Source: Streptomyces formicae (GTDB lineage Bacteria; Actinomycetota; Actinomycetes; Streptomycetales; Streptomycetaceae). Taken from it: a stretch of 64,000 bases of DNA. Positions 27,458 through 36,909 of this stretch are shown one piece after another. The notes beneath the pieces are model-generated. The model was given only the letters and a program-made list of their open reading frames with translations. It was not told the DNA's origin and did not search any database. The stretch spans positions 5,000,001 to 5,064,000 of the forward strand of contig NZ_CP022685.1 in assembly GCF_002556545.1 (NCBI RefSeq), written 5' to 3'. Position numbers and translations under genes: made by a program. The stretch's first letter is position 1. Each line of letters begins with the position of its first letter.

Positions 27458-28128
27458 CCATCCGCATCCTGATCGCGGACGACCAGATGATGGTCCGCGA
27501 GGGCTTCTCCGTGCTGCTGAACGCCATGCCCGACATGGAGGTGGTCGGCGAGGCGGTGAACGGCCTCGAAGCGGTCCGGCGGGTGCGCGAGCTCTCTCCC
27601 GACGTGGTCCTGATGGACATCCGCATGCCGGAGCTGAACGGCATCGAGGCGACCCGCGAGATCGTCGCGGGCGCGTCGGACGGTACGCCGAAGGTGCTCG
27701 TCCTGACCACGTTCGACCTCGACGAGTACGTGTACCAGGCGCTGCGCGCGGGCGCTTCGGGGTTCCTCCTCAAGGACGCCTCCGCGCGCCAACTGGCGGA
27801 CGGGGTACGGGTGGTGGCGGCCGGTGAGGCCCTCCTCGCGCCCACCGTCACGCGCCGCCTGATCACGGAGTTCTCCAAGCTGGCGGAGGCGCCGCGGCTG
27901 TCGGCGGCGGTGCAGTCGCAGCAGTACGGGGAGCTCACCGAGCGTGAGACGGAGGTCCTCGTGCTCATCGCGCAGGGGCTGTCCAACGCGGAGATCGCCT
28001 CGCATCTGGTGGTCGCGGAGTCCACGATCAAGACGCATGTCAGCCGGATCCTGGTGAAGCTGGGGTTGCGGGATCGGACGCAGGCGGCGGTTTTCGCGTA
28101 TGAGGCGCGGCTGGTCACGCCGGGGTGA
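27454..28128 (+). CDS. Response regulator, NarL/LuxR family
   Basis: 224 residues. Receiver domain: IADDQMMVREGF with acidic pair, phospho-acceptor Asp in VVLMDIRMPELNG near 55, Thr in VLVLTTFDLDEYVYQALRAG and Lys in GFLLKDAS. C-terminal LuxR helix-turn-helix: LTERETEVLVLIAQGLSNAE, IASHLVVAESTIKTHVSRIL. Start codon overlaps the kinase stop (ATGA at 27454-27457), so the two are a typical co-translated pair. No target operator can be named. It is followed by the dispersed family A repeats, not by a gene, so its transcript probably ends there. Confidence 0.95.
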   Translation: MTIRILIADDQMMVREGFSVLLNAMPDMEVVGEAVNGLEAVRRVRELSPDVVLMDIRMPELNGIEATREIVAGASDGTPKVLVLTTFDLDEYVYQALRAGASGFLLKDASARQLADGVRVVAAGEALLAPTVTRRLITEFSKLAEAPRLSAAVQSQQYGELTERETEVLVLIAQGLSNAEIASHLVVAESTIKTHVSRILVKLGLRDRTQAAVFAYEARLVTPG

Positions 28129-28142
28129 GTGGCGCTCCGGCG

Positions 28143-28345
28143 TGGTTCTTCGACTGCGGGCCGGTGGGGGCTGGTCGCGCAGTTCCCCGCGCCCCTAAAA
28201 GAGCCCGCCGCTGCGTCGGCGCCGTGCTGGGGGCTTCAGGTGGTTCTTTGGGTGCGGGCCGGTGGGGGTTGCTCGCGCAGTTCCCCGCGCCCCTGACGGG
28301 GCGCCCCGTCAGGGGCGCGGGGAACTGCGCGCTCAGCCACAGCGG
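28143..28345. repeat. Family A intergenic repeats with a 58-bp perfect palindrome
   Basis: The block between the response regulator and P450 genes holds two direct copies, about 58 bp each and 98 bp apart (starting 28143 and 28241 with TGGTTCTT), of a unit ending in CGCGCAGTTCCCCGCGCCCC. The second copy runs into an inverted copy, forming an uninterrupted perfect palindrome at 28274-28331 with centre GGGGC/GCCCC. A CAGCCACAGCG tail follows, as at 44160. Confidence 0.85.
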
Positions 28346-28393
28346 ACCCGCAGACGCATACCGCAATACCCCCACGGCGCCTAGCGTCGGCCT

Positions 28394-29620
28394 ATGGACA
28401 CCGCCCCCGCCGCCCCTGCGGCCTTCGCCCCCTGGTCACCCGCCTTCCTGGACAACCCCTACCCCGCGTACGCGGCCCTGCGCGAGACGGGGCGGGTCCA
28501 CCACTACCCGCCCACGAACCAGTGGCTGATCCCGCACCACAAGGACGTCTCCGCCCTCCTCCGCGACCGCAGGCTCGGCCGGACCTACCTGCACCGCTTC
28601 ACCCACGAGGAGTTCGGCCGCACGCCCCCGCCCCCCGAGCACGAACCGTTCCACGTCCTCAACGACAACGGCATGCTCGACCTGGAAGCCCCCGCGCACA
28701 CCCGCATCCGGCGCCTGGTCGCCAAGGCGTTCACGCCGCGTACGGTCGAGCGACTCAGGGGGTACGTCGAGGAGTTGGCGGACCGCCTGGTCCGCGACCT
28801 CGTGGCGGACGGCGGCGGCGACCTCGCCGCGCGGATCGCCGAGCCGCTCCCCGTCGCGGTGATCGCCGAGATGCTGGGCGTCCCCGAGGGGGACAGGCAC
28901 CTGCTGCGCCCCTGGTCGGCCGACATCTGCGGCATGTACGAGCTGAACCCGTCCGAGGAGACGGCGGCCCGCGCCGTCCGTGCCTCGCTCGCATTCACGG
29001 CGTATCTGGAGGAGTTGATCGATGCCCGGCGGGCTCGTCCCGGCGACGACCTGATCTCCGGGCTCATCGCCGCGTACGAGGACGGCGATTCGCTCAGCGA
29101 GCAGGAGATGATCTCCACCTGCGTGCTGCTCCTGAACGCGGGGCACGAGGCGACGGTGAACGCCACGGTCAACGGCTGGCACGCGCTCTTCCGCCACCCG
29201 GACCAACTCGCCGTCCTGCGCGCCGATCCGGCGGGGCTCGTGCCCACCGCCGTGGAGGAGCTCCTGCGCTACGACACCCCGCTCCAGCTCTTCGAGCGGT
29301 GGGTCCTGGAGGACATCGAGGTCGGCGGCGTGCGGATCCCGCGCGGCGCGGAGGTCGCCCTGCTCTTCGGCTCGGCCAACCACGACCCGGCCGTCTTCGA
29401 GGCCCCCGGCGAGCTCGACATCACCCGCGCGGACAACCCGCACATCTCCTTCAGCGCGGGCATCCACTACTGCATCGGCGCCCCGCTCGCCCGCATCGAA
29501 CTGGCCGCGTCCCTCAGGGCGTTGCTGCGCAGGGCCCCGCGGCTGACACTGGCCGCGGAGCCCGTACGGAGGCCGAACTTCGTGATGCGGGGGCTCACGG
29601 AGCTGCTGGTCGACGTGTGA
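28394..29620 (+). CDS. Cytochrome P450
   Basis: 408 residues, a soluble bacterial class I P450. C-helix region HTRIRRLVAKAFTPRTVERL, I-helix oxygen-activation motif LLNAGHEATVN, ExxR in VEELLRYDTPLQLFERWVL, and the heme loop FSAGIHYCIGAPLARIELA with the cysteine ligand near 355. It is expected to hydroxylate or epoxidise a small molecule with ferredoxin partners; no ferredoxin gene is adjacent. ATG at 28394. The gene stands alone, followed 12 bp later by the convergent ABC permease. Closest type is the CYP107/105-like group by I-helix look; not certain. Confidence 0.93.
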   Translation: MDTAPAAPAAFAPWSPAFLDNPYPAYAALRETGRVHHYPPTNQWLIPHHKDVSALLRDRRLGRTYLHRFTHEEFGRTPPPPEHEPFHVLNDNGMLDLEAPAHTRIRRLVAKAFTPRTVERLRGYVEELADRLVRDLVADGGGDLAARIAEPLPVAVIAEMLGVPEGDRHLLRPWSADICGMYELNPSEETAARAVRASLAFTAYLEELIDARRARPGDDLISGLIAAYEDGDSLSEQEMISTCVLLLNAGHEATVNATVNGWHALFRHPDQLAVLRADPAGLVPTAVEELLRYDTPLQLFERWVLEDIEVGGVRIPRGAEVALLFGSANHDPAVFEAPGELDITRADNPHISFSAGIHYCIGAPLARIELAASLRALLRRAPRLTLAAEPVRRPNFVMRGLTELLVDV

Positions 29621-29631
29621 GAGGAGAGGCG

Positions 29632-31278
29632 TCAGGTGATCATGTCCCGGCGTCGCAGCCCCACCAGGCCCGCGCCCACCAGCGCCGCCGCGATCAGCGT
29701 CAGGACCACGAACGGCGGCCAGCTCGCGTCGCCGCCCGGCAGCTTCGGCAGGTGTCCGAAGGGCGACAGGTCCATGGCCGCCTGCGGCAGGTCGAGCGCG
29801 GGGCCGAGCCAGCCGATCGCGAGGCAGGTCCCGACGACCGCCCAGGAGGCCGCGGCGGCCTTCGGGTACGCGCCGACGAGGAACACCGCGAGCCCGCCGA
29901 GGACCCAGACGGCGGGGAGCTGTGCCAGGCACGCCCCGAGGATCGCGCCGGTGTCCCCGCCGTGCCCGAGGGCCATGCCGAGCCCGGCGACCAGCATCAG
30001 CGGAAGCGCCCCGCCGAACGCGATGACCAGGTGCCCCGCGGCCCAGCGCAGCCGCCCCACCGCGCCCGCGAGGACCGGCTCGGCGCGCTGCGAGGTCTCC
30101 TCGCCGTGCAGCCGCAGCACGGAGGCGGCGGCGTAGAGCGCGGCGATCATGCCGAACATGCCGATGACGGTGGCGAGGAACGCGTCGGTCAGACCGGTCT
30201 GGCCGCCCATCCGCTCGAAGATCTCGCGGGTGTTCGCGCTGTCCCCGACGATGTCGGCCGCGCCGTCCGCCATCCCGCCGAACACGAGCCCCGCGACCAG
30301 GAACCCGGCGAGCCAGCCGAACACGCTGCCCCGCTGGAGCCGCCAGGCCAGCCCGCCCGCCGTGGCGATGCCGCCGTGCGCGGGTCCAGGGCGCGTCGGC
30401 AGGAAGCTCATGCCGACGTCCCTGCGCCCCGCGAGCGCGTACGCGCCGACGCCCTGCGCCACGAGCGCCGCGCCGACGAGCGCGGTGATCCACCAGCGCT
30501 CACCGGCGTACGCCCGCAGGTTCTCCTGCCAGCCGAGCGGCGAGAGCCAGGTCAGCGCGGACGAACCGGCCGAGCTCCCCGAGGTGCCCGCGTCGCCCGC
30601 CGCGCGCAGCACGAACGCCGCGCCGAGCACCGCCGCCGTCAGGCCCTTGGCGAGCCGCGCGCTCTCGGTGAGCTGCGCGGCGATCGCCGCCAGGGTGGCG
30701 AAGAGCATGCCGGTGCCCGCGACACCGAGGCCGAGCGCGAACGCCCCCGTCGCGCCCCGGCCCGCCATGCCCGCGGTGATGAGGACTCCGACGGCGGCGT
30801 CGGCGGTGAGGGCGGTGAGCAGCGCGGCGGTCAGCGGCGCGCGGCGCCCCACCATGGACGCCGAGAGCATCTCCTGGCGTCCGGTCTCCTCCTCATCGCG
30901 GGTGTGCCTGATGACGATGACCAGGCTCATCACGGCGGCGAGCACCCCCGCGTAGACGCCGATGCGCCAGGCGGAGAGGGCGCCGAGCGAGTCGTCGAAG
31001 ACCGGGCCGTACATGGCGCGCATCGAGGAGTTGGAGTTCATCGACGCCATGGCGTCCGCGCGTTCGGCGGCGGTCGGGTAGACGCTCTCCAGGGAGCCGG
31101 GCATGGCGAGGACCATGCCGGAGACGATCAGGATCCAGACCGGCATCATGACCCGGTCGCGGCGCAGCGCGAGCCGGAACAGGGCTCCGGTGCCCGCCAG
31201 TTGGCGCGAGCCGCCGGTGCGCGGCGCGAAGTCGGCGCCGAACGCGGTGCCCGGTGCGGTGCCGGGTGCGGTGGTCAT
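29632..31278 (-). CDS. ABC-2 type exporter permease
   Basis: 548 residues, about twelve hydrophobic helices in two similar halves, with soluble loops ([40 protein letters not shown]) that repeat a motif E-x-E-T-G/S-x-R-x-E seen twice in such double-length permeases of actinomycete multidrug/antibiotic exporters. Its start (ATG at 31278) overlaps the stop of the ATPase gene (ATGA), so it is made together with it. The Thr-Ala-Pro-Gly start ([17 protein letters not shown]) is a low-complexity tail. The transported substrate is unknown; the divergent GbsR-type gene is the likely repressor. Confidence 0.88.
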   Translation of the reverse strand: MTTAPGTAPGTAFGADFAPRTGGSRQLAGTGALFRLALRRDRVMMPVWILIVSGMVLAMPGSLESVYPTAAERADAMASMNSNSSMRAMYGPVFDDSLGALSAWRIGVYAGVLAAVMSLVIVIRHTRDEEETGRQEMLSASMVGRRAPLTAALLTALTADAAVGVLITAGMAGRGATGAFALGLGVAGTGMLFATLAAIAAQLTESARLAKGLTAAVLGAAFVLRAAGDAGTSGSSAGSSALTWLSPLGWQENLRAYAGERWWITALVGAALVAQGVGAYALAGRRDVGMSFLPTRPGPAHGGIATAGGLAWRLQRGSVFGWLAGFLVAGLVFGGMADGAADIVGDSANTREIFERMGGQTGLTDAFLATVIGMFGMIAALYAAASVLRLHGEETSQRAEPVLAGAVGRLRWAAGHLVIAFGGALPLMLVAGLGMALGHGGDTGAILGACLAQLPAVWVLGGLAVFLVGAYPKAAAASWAVVGTCLAIGWLGPALDLPQAAMDLSPFGHLPKLPGGDASWPPFVVLTLIAAALVGAGLVGLRRRDMIT

Positions 31279-32183
31279 CGCGCCATCGCCGCCGCGCGTA
31301 CGTCGTCCTGGTAGTGCCGCAGGAACAGCTCCTCCAGGGTGGGCGGGGTGCAGGTCAGCGAGCGGATCCCGGTCTCCGTCAGGGACCTGAGGACGGCGTC
31401 GAGCTTGTCGGTGTCGACCTGGAGCCCGACCCGCCTGCCCTGGACGTCGAGGTCGTGCACGCCCGGCAGGTCCGCGAGTCCTTCGGGGGCGGCCGCGAGT
31501 TCGGCCTTGACGCTGGTCCGCGTCAGGTGGCGCAGCTCGGACAGCGACCCTGACTCGACGGTCCGCCCCTTCCTGATGATGCTGACGCGGTCGCAGAGCG
31601 TCTCGACCTCGCTGAGGATGTGCGAGGAGAGCAGGATGGTGCGGCCCCGGTCGCGCTCCTCGGCCACGCAGCTCTGGAAGACCTCCTCCATCAACGGGTC
31701 GAGCCCCGAGGTGGGTTCGTCGAGGAGCAGCAGGTCGACGTCGGAGGCGAACGCCGCGACGAGGGCGACCTTCTGCCGGTTGCCCTTGGAGTAGGTGCGC
31801 CCCTTCTTGGTGGGGTCCAGCTCGAAGCGTTCGACGAGGTCGGCGCGGCGTGCCTCGTCGAGTCCGCCCCGCAGCCTGCCGTACAGATCGATGACCTCGC
31901 CGCCGGAGAGGTTGCGCCACAGGGTGACGTCGCCGGGGACGTACGCGATGCGGCGGTGCAGGTCGACCGCGTCCTGCCACGGGTCGCGGCCCAGCAGCTG
32001 CGCGGCGCCGGAGTCGGCGCGCAGCAGGCCGAGCAGGACGCGGATGGTGGTGGACTTCCCCGATCCGTTGGGCCCGAGGAAGCCGTGCACCTCGCCGCTC
32101 TCGACGTCCAGGTCGAGGCCGTCCAGCGCGTACGTCGTGCCGAACGCCTTGTGCAGTCCGGAGACGGTGATTGCCTTCGTCAT
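31275..32183 (-). CDS. ABC transporter ATP-binding protein (exporter, DrrA-like)
   Basis: 302 residues. Walker [19 protein letters not shown] near 37, Q-loop region [12 protein letters not shown], signature [15 protein letters not shown] in place of the usual LSGGQ, and Walker [16 protein letters not shown] with the switch His in [11 protein letters not shown]. The C-terminal extension ([15 protein letters not shown]) is characteristic of exporters paired with an ABC-2 permease, here the overlapping downstream gene. ATG at 32183. Its upstream region holds a perfect operator-like inverted repeat at 32204-32219. Confidence 0.93.
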   Translation of the reverse strand: MTKAITVSGLHKAFGTTYALDGLDLDVESGEVHGFLGPNGSGKSTTIRVLLGLLRADSGAAQLLGRDPWQDAVDLHRRIAYVPGDVTLWRNLSGGEVIDLYGRLRGGLDEARRADLVERFELDPTKKGRTYSKGNRQKVALVAAFASDVDLLLLDEPTSGLDPLMEEVFQSCVAEERDRGRTILLSSHILSEVETLCDRVSIIRKGRTVESGSLSELRHLTRTSVKAELAAAPEGLADLPGVHDLDVQGRRVGLQVDTDKLDAVLRSLTETGIRSLTCTPPTLEELFLRHYQDDVRAAAMAR

Positions 32184-32203
32184 GTTTTTGAACGTACGCT
32201 ACT

Positions 32204-32219
32204 TTCACAAACTTGTGAA
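32204..32219. promoter_or_regulatory. Operator-like inverted repeat between ABC exporter and GbsR-type regulator
   Basis: TTCACAA-AC-TTGTGAA, two perfect 7-bp arms with a 2-bp spacer, in the only AT-rich patch of the 139-bp divergent region, 21 bp before the ATPase start. A typical size for MarR/GbsR dimers. Confidence 0.72.
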
Positions 32220-32263
32220 GTTAAGGAAGTGCGTAAACTCACTCGAACGAGAACCATGGGGGC

Positions 32264-32290
32264 CATGGGGGCCATGGGGGCCGCGGGGGC
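32264..32290 (+). repeat. 9-bp tandem repeat in the GbsR-type gene leader
   Basis: Three copies of a CATGGGGGC-type unit followed by a degenerate CGCGGGGGC copy (about 32262-32297), just before the regulator's ribosome site. Confidence 0.7.
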
Positions 32291-32322
32291 CACGAGGAGG
32301 GACCAGGGGAGATGATCGACGC

Positions 32323-32829
32323 ATGACGGACGAGACGAGCGAGACCCAGGGGCGGCCCGATGCCGAGGCGGTCTCCCGCTTCGTGGAGAAGTTCGCCTCC
32401 CACCTGGTCGAGGCGGGCATGCCACGGATGCCCGCCCGGATCTTCGCCGCCCTGCTCTCCTCGGACTCGGGCGCCCTCACCGCGGCGGAGCTCGGCGAAC
32501 AGCTGCGGGTCAGCCCCGCCGCGGTCTCCGGCGCGGTGCGCTACCTGAGCCAGCAGCACATGGTGAACCGCGAGCGGGAGCCGGGCACGCGGCGCGACAT
32601 CTTCCGGGTGCACAGCAACCAGTGGTACGAGGCGCTCGGCAATCGGGACGGGGTGCTCAAGCGGTGGGAGGAGGCCATGCGGGACGGCGTCCTCAACCTC
32701 GGCGAGGACACGCCCGCGGGGCGGCGCCTCGCCGAGACGCTGGCGTTCTTCGAGTTCGTGCAGGGGGAACTGGCGGGGATGATGGACCGCTGGCGCGTGC
32801 ACAGGGAGATGCTGTTCGGGAGCGAGTGA
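32323..32829 (+). CDS. GbsR/MarR-type transcriptional regulator
   Basis: 168 residues from the ATG at 32323 (GGGGAGATGATCG upstream). Winged helix: RMPARIFAALLSSDSGALTA, ELGEQLRVSPAAVSGAVRYL (recognition helix), QQHMVNREREPGTRRDIFRV (wing). C-terminal dimerisation helices (LAETLAFFEFVQGELAGMMD). This type is common beside ABC-2 exporters; it is divergent from the ATPase/permease pair with a perfect inverted repeat between, and so most likely represses them. A very short frame at 32312 (ATGATCGACGCATGA) overlaps its start and may influence translation. Confidence 0.85.
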   Translation: MTDETSETQGRPDAEAVSRFVEKFASHLVEAGMPRMPARIFAALLSSDSGALTAAELGEQLRVSPAAVSGAVRYLSQQHMVNREREPGTRRDIFRVHSNQWYEALGNRDGVLKRWEEAMRDGVLNLGEDTPAGRRLAETLAFFEFVQGELAGMMDRWRVHREMLFGSE

Positions 32830-32845
32830 GCGGAGCGCCCGCGGC

Positions 32846-32862
32846 CGGGCCTGCCAGGCCCG
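32846..32862. terminator. Short hairpin between convergent genes
   Basis: CGGGCCT-GCC-AGGCCCG, 7-bp stem, directly between the regulator stop and the lipid-kinase-like stop. A weak bidirectional terminator candidate. Confidence 0.45.
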
Positions 32863-33738
32863 CTATCTCGGCAGCGTCAGCCCCCACGCCCGGGGGCGCA
32901 CCGTCCACGTCCTGGTCCGGACCGGGCCCGCGACCACCGCGTCCGCGCGGTAGCGGAAGTCCGCCCCGGAGACCGTCACCGTGCGCGCCCGCACCCGCAG
33001 CGGTGTCGCCTCCGCGCCGACCGATGAGGGGCGGACCTCCACCTGGGCCAGGCCCCCGCCGTGGCCCGCGGTGACCAGGACGCCCTCGACGGGCTGGTCC
33101 AGGTCGACGAGCGTGACGCCGTCCGCCTCGACCCGCAGCCGCGCGGGCGAGGGTCCCGGCGGCGCCGCCACCCGCGCGGGGCGTGCGGCGAGGGTGCGGA
33201 CGAAGGACTGGCAGGTCCGCAGCCAGGCGTGGCCCTCGACCGAGGTGGTGCCGGTCGCGGCGCCGTCGGCCGCCCCCGACACCGTGGCCCCCGACCCCGT
33301 CGCCCCCGCACCGACCGGCGGGATCCGCAGGTCCCCGAGGACGACGCCGTCGCTGTCGTCCACCAGCAGATCGAGCCTGCGTTCGGCCCCCTCCAGGACC
33401 GTCCGGGCCGCGGCGACCGCTCCGGAGGGCACGCCGAGCGTCCGCGCGAGCGTCTGCGCGGTGCCGACGGGAACGACCGAGAGCGCGCTTCCCGCGAGGT
33501 CCCGCTCCCGGTGGAGCGTGCCGACGGCGCGCAGCAGCGCCCGGTCGTCGCCGACCACCACGAGGCGCCGCGCACCCCGTCTGGCCAGCGCTTTCGCGAA
33601 GTCCTCGGGGCCGTCGGGGAGGCAGACACGGACCGCGGCGCCCGCGCTGAGCACGTCCTTCGCGATCCGTACCGACTCACCGTCCGTGCGCCGGGCGACC
33701 GGGTCGATGACGACTAGGAGCTGGTCGCGAGCCGACAA
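32863..33738 (-). CDS. Diacylglycerol-kinase-like protein, ATP site degenerate
   Basis: 291 residues resembling the DAGK/YegS lipid-kinase fold: LLVVIDPVARRTDGES at the start, RRLVVVGDDRALLRAVGTLH, VVPVGTAQTLARTLGVPSGA and the C-terminal beta domain. The nucleotide motif GGDGTxxEV of active members reads GDDRALLRAV near residue 63, and the later PLGTGNDFAR motif reads PVGTAQTLAR. Key glycine and threonine are gone, so kinase activity is doubtful. ATG at 33738. Alone and convergent with the GbsR-type gene; purA is divergent, 176 bp away. Confidence 0.72.
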   Translation of the reverse strand: MSARDQLLVVIDPVARRTDGESVRIAKDVLSAGAAVRVCLPDGPEDFAKALARRGARRLVVVGDDRALLRAVGTLHRERDLAGSALSVVPVGTAQTLARTLGVPSGAVAAARTVLEGAERRLDLLVDDSDGVVLGDLRIPPVGAGATGSGATVSGAADGAATGTTSVEGHAWLRTCQSFVRTLAARPARVAAPPGPSPARLRVEADGVTLVDLDQPVEGVLVTAGHGGGLAQVEVRPSSVGAEATPLRVRARTVTVSGADFRYRADAVVAGPVRTRTWTVRPRAWGLTLPR

Positions 33739-33794
33739 CGTGCGCCCTTTCTTTTAGCCGTTCATTGAGACCTCGGGTAGCATCTTTGTGCAAG

Positions 33795-33822
33795 AGCCCC
33801 TTGCGCTATTGCGCCAGGGGCT
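33795..33822 (+). other. Stem-loop in the purA upstream region
   Basis: AGCCCCTTGCGC-TATT-GCGCCAGGGGCT, 12-bp stem with one G-T pair, 92 bp before the purA start, followed by a T/C-mixed stretch. May be a leader attenuator or the end of an upstream transcript. Not a known riboswitch as far as I can see. Confidence 0.5.
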
Positions 33823-33914
33823 TCGTCTATTCCGGGGCAGCATCCAAGGCACACCCATACGGCGGCTACGGCCCCTGACCTTGGACATGCCCCGCCCGGA
33901 AGGGGTGTACGCCT

Positions 33915-35198
33915 GTGCCCGCACTTGTGCTGCTCGGTGCTCAGTGGGGTGACGAAGGCAAGGGAAAGGCCACTGACCTGCTCGGTGGCTCCGTGGACTA
34001 TGTAGTGCGCTACCAGGGCGGCAACAACGCCGGCCACACGGTCGTCGTAGGCGACCAGAAGTACGCGCTGCATCTCCTCCCTTCCGGGATCCTCTCCCCG
34101 GACTGTGTGCCTGTCATCGGCAATGGAGTCGTCGTCGACCCGTCGGTCCTGCTCTCCGAGCTGAGCGGTCTGAACGAGCGCGGCGTCGACACGTCGAAGC
34201 TGCTGATCAGCGGCAACGCGCACATCATCACGCCGTACAACGTGACCGTGGACAAGGTGACGGAGCGCTTCCTCGGCAAGCGCAAGATCGGCACGACCGG
34301 CCGTGGCATCGGTCCGACGTACGCCGACAAGATCAACCGCACCGGCATCCGCGTGCAGGACCTCTACGACGAGTCGATCCTGACGCAGAAGGTCGAAGCG
34401 GCCCTGGAGCAGAAGAACCAGCTCCTGACGAAGGTGTTCAACCGCCGCGCCATCGAGGCCGAGCAGATCGTCGAGCAGCTCCTTGAGCACGGCGAGAACA
34501 TCAAGCAGTACGTCGCCGACACCACGCTGATCCTGAACAACGCGCTCGACGAGGACAAGGTCGTCCTGTTCGAGGGCGGCCAGGGCACGCTCCTGGACGT
34601 GGACCACGGCACGTACCCCTTCGTCACCTCCTCGAACCCGACCGCGGGCGGCGCCTGCACGGGTACGGGTGTGGGCCCGACGAAGATCACCCGCGTCATC
34701 GGCATCCTGAAGGCGTACACGACCCGCGTCGGCGCGGGCCCGTTCCCCACCGAGCTGTTCGACGCGGACGGCGAGGCGCTGCGCACCATCGGCGGCGAGC
34801 GCGGTGTCACCACGGGCCGGGACCGCCGCTGCGGCTGGTTCGACGCCCCGATCGCCCGCTACGCCACGCGCGTCAACGGCCTGACGGACTTCTTCCTCAC
34901 CAAGCTCGACGTGCTCACCGGCTGGGAGCGGATCCCGGTCTGTGTCGCGTACGAGATCGACGGCAAGCGCGTCGAGGAGCTGCCCTACAACCAGACCGAC
35001 TTCCACCACGCGAAGCCGATCTACGAGACGCTCCCGGGCTGGTCCGAGGACATCACCAAGGCCAAGACCTTCGCCGACCTGCCGAAGAACGCGCAGGACT
35101 ACGTGAAGGCCCTGGAGGAGATGTCCGGCGCCCCGATCTCCGCGATCGGCGTGGGTCCCGGCCGCACCGAGACGATCGAGATCAACTCGTTCATCTAG
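33915..35198 (+). CDS. purA: Adenylosuccinate synthetase
   Basis: Links IMP and aspartate using GTP, the first committed step to AMP. 427 residues, usual length. P-loop [20 protein letters not shown] near residue 5-24 with catalytic Asp, [13 protein letters not shown] with catalytic His, IMP-binding [14 protein letters not shown], substrate region [27 protein letters not shown] and guanine-binding [11 protein letters not shown] start with GAAGGGG ribosome site. A 12-bp stem-loop stands upstream at 33795 and a bidirectional terminator follows at 35230. The sole purine gene here. Confidence 0.97.
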   Translation: MPALVLLGAQWGDEGKGKATDLLGGSVDYVVRYQGGNNAGHTVVVGDQKYALHLLPSGILSPDCVPVIGNGVVVDPSVLLSELSGLNERGVDTSKLLISGNAHIITPYNVTVDKVTERFLGKRKIGTTGRGIGPTYADKINRTGIRVQDLYDESILTQKVEAALEQKNQLLTKVFNRRAIEAEQIVEQLLEHGENIKQYVADTTLILNNALDEDKVVLFEGGQGTLLDVDHGTYPFVTSSNPTAGGACTGTGVGPTKITRVIGILKAYTTRVGAGPFPTELFDADGEALRTIGGERGVTTGRDRRCGWFDAPIARYATRVNGLTDFFLTKLDVLTGWERIPVCVAYEIDGKRVEELPYNQTDFHHAKPIYETLPGWSEDITKAKTFADLPKNAQDYVKALEEMSGAPISAIGVGPGRTETIEINSFI

Positions 35199-35229
35199 CG
35201 CGTCCCGCGGCTTCGGCCGCACCTGGTGC

Positions 35230-35260
35230 AGGGGCGTTCCGGTTGGTCCGGAGCGCCCCT
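35230..35260. terminator. Bidirectional terminator between purA and PstS-like gene
   Basis: AGGGGCGTTCCGG / CCGGAGCGCCCCT, 13-bp stem with one G-T pair and a 5-base loop, between two converging genes. Confidence 0.8.
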
Positions 35261-35277
35261 TCGCCGTACCCGGCCCG

Positions 35278-36834
35278 TCAGCTGCCCGTGTCCTCGCCGC
35301 AGACGCGCAGGCCCTCCGGGGTGGCGCAGGGGAGATGGCCGTGGGTGCGGATGACGTCGAGGCCGTTGCCGCGCGCGTAGGCGAGGAAGCTGGCGGCCAG
35401 CGAGTCGGCGGGGGGCAGGCCGTAGGTGTAGGCGTACTCGATCTCGCGGTAGGGGTAGCCGGTCCTGGTGAGCTGCTCGACGGAGGGCGCGTGTCCTTCC
35501 AGGTCGAGGCGGTGCAGGCCCTTGAGGGCGGCGGCGGTGCGCAGCTCGCTGTAGCCGAGGGCGCCGGGGATGCGCTCGACGGCGTCCAGGACCTGGTCGG
35601 TGGAGTCCAGTTCGCAGCGGGTCACGGGGACGGAGGGGTCGTCCTTGCTCAGGCAGTCGTTCGACGACGCCTTGATCTCGAAGGCCCCGGCCAGGACGCG
35701 GCGTTGGAGCGTGTCGCGGGTGCCCGAGCTGGAGCCCCGGCTGACCAGGACCACCGGCAGATCGGGACCGCCGAGCTCCTTCCAGTTGCGTACGTCGCCC
35801 CGGTAGATCCGCCGCACTTGCGCCAGCGTCAGATCGCGCAGCGGCACGCGGTCGTTGAGGACCAGCGCGAAGACGGAGACCGCGACGCGCGATTCGGCCA
35901 GGTGCGGGAACCCGTCGGACTTGGGGCCGTCGGAGAAGGAGACCAGCGGCGGCGAACCCGCCGGTCTTCGGGACCCCCTGCCCGCCGACTTCCGTCCCTC
36001 GTCGTCCAGTTCGCGCACCCCCGACGTACTGCCGTGCGCGCTGACCGTGATGGCGGACCCCGGGCAGTCGTTCTCGTACTTCTCCGCGAGCTCCTGGGCG
36101 ACCGGCGCGAACGCCGTCGAGCCGAGCACCGTCAACTCGCCCGTCGCGCACTCGATCGGCGGCGGATCGTCGTCCCGCAGCACGATGATCGAGGCCAGGG
36201 CGATGACGGACAGGGTGAGCAGCACCGTCAGGAACCGGGCGGGGCGGGAGAGGACCGGCGGCTTGTCGTCCGGGGTCGTCGACCGGTTCGGCCGCACCTC
36301 GCCCGCCTGGATGCCGCCCGACATGGTGATCTCGCCGCCGACCGGGCCGCCGGTGAGCAGCACGAGGAGCTTGTAGTGCTGGCCCCGGTTGAGCGGCACG
36401 CGCGGGATGCGCAGGGTGCTGCCCTCGTAGCGCAGGCCCGCGCTCGCCGTGAAGTGCTCCATCAGGTGGTCGGCCCCGGCCTGCGCGGTGACCGCGACGC
36501 CGCGGATGGTCCGGTCGGTGAAGACGGCGGTGAGGCCGTGCGGCGCGCGGCCGGTGTAGTCGGCGTCGGTGATCTCCTGCGAGCCGTCGTTCTCCACCCG
36601 GAGCAGGACGAGCGTGGCGCCCGACATCTCGGGCGTCTCGTCGAAGAGCCCGAGGCGCGCGTTGGCGCCGCCGGTGGGGACGTTGTCCCCTATGGCCGTG
36701 TCCATCTGCACGCGGTAGCCGACGCGCTTGCGGCGCGGCACCCTGCGCTCGTACCAGAGGGCGCCGACGGTGGCGAGCAGGCCGAGGACCGCCGTGAGCA
36801 CGGCGATGACGTTTTCGGTGCTCAGCCACTCCAT
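35278..36834 (-). CDS. Membrane-tethered PstS-like substrate-binding protein
   Basis: 518 residues. An N-terminal helix (VIAVLTAVLGLLATVGALWY), a beta-rich globular part (about 35-190), a second membrane helix (FLTVLLTLSVIALASIIVL near 205), then a phosphate-binding-protein-like domain: LTVLGSTAFAPVAQELAEKY, CPGSAITVSAHGSTSGVREL, VPLRDLTLAQVRRIYRGDVR, VLVSRGSSSGTRDTLQRRV. The serine/threonine/arginine loops for an oxyanion are kept. No pst transporter genes are next to it, so it may be a sensor or ligand trap outside the cell rather than a transport component. ATG at 36834. Confidence 0.82.
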   Translation of the reverse strand: MEWLSTENVIAVLTAVLGLLATVGALWYERRVPRRKRVGYRVQMDTAIGDNVPTGGANARLGLFDETPEMSGATLVLLRVENDGSQEITDADYTGRAPHGLTAVFTDRTIRGVAVTAQAGADHLMEHFTASAGLRYEGSTLRIPRVPLNRGQHYKLLVLLTGGPVGGEITMSGGIQAGEVRPNRSTTPDDKPPVLSRPARFLTVLLTLSVIALASIIVLRDDDPPPIECATGELTVLGSTAFAPVAQELAEKYENDCPGSAITVSAHGSTSGVRELDDEGRKSAGRGSRRPAGSPPLVSFSDGPKSDGFPHLAESRVAVSVFALVLNDRVPLRDLTLAQVRRIYRGDVRNWKELGGPDLPVVLVSRGSSSGTRDTLQRRVLAGAFEIKASSNDCLSKDDPSVPVTRCELDSTDQVLDAVERIPGALGYSELRTAAALKGLHRLDLEGHAPSVEQLTRTGYPYREIEYAYTYGLPPADSLAASFLAYARGNGLDVIRTHGHLPCATPEGLRVCGEDTGS

Positions 36835-36909
36835 GGCCGGTGACAGTAGGGCGCGCGAGGGGCCCCGGTGCCGGTATCGCCGTTCCGTCGGCCGTTGTTC
36901 GCCGCCGGT

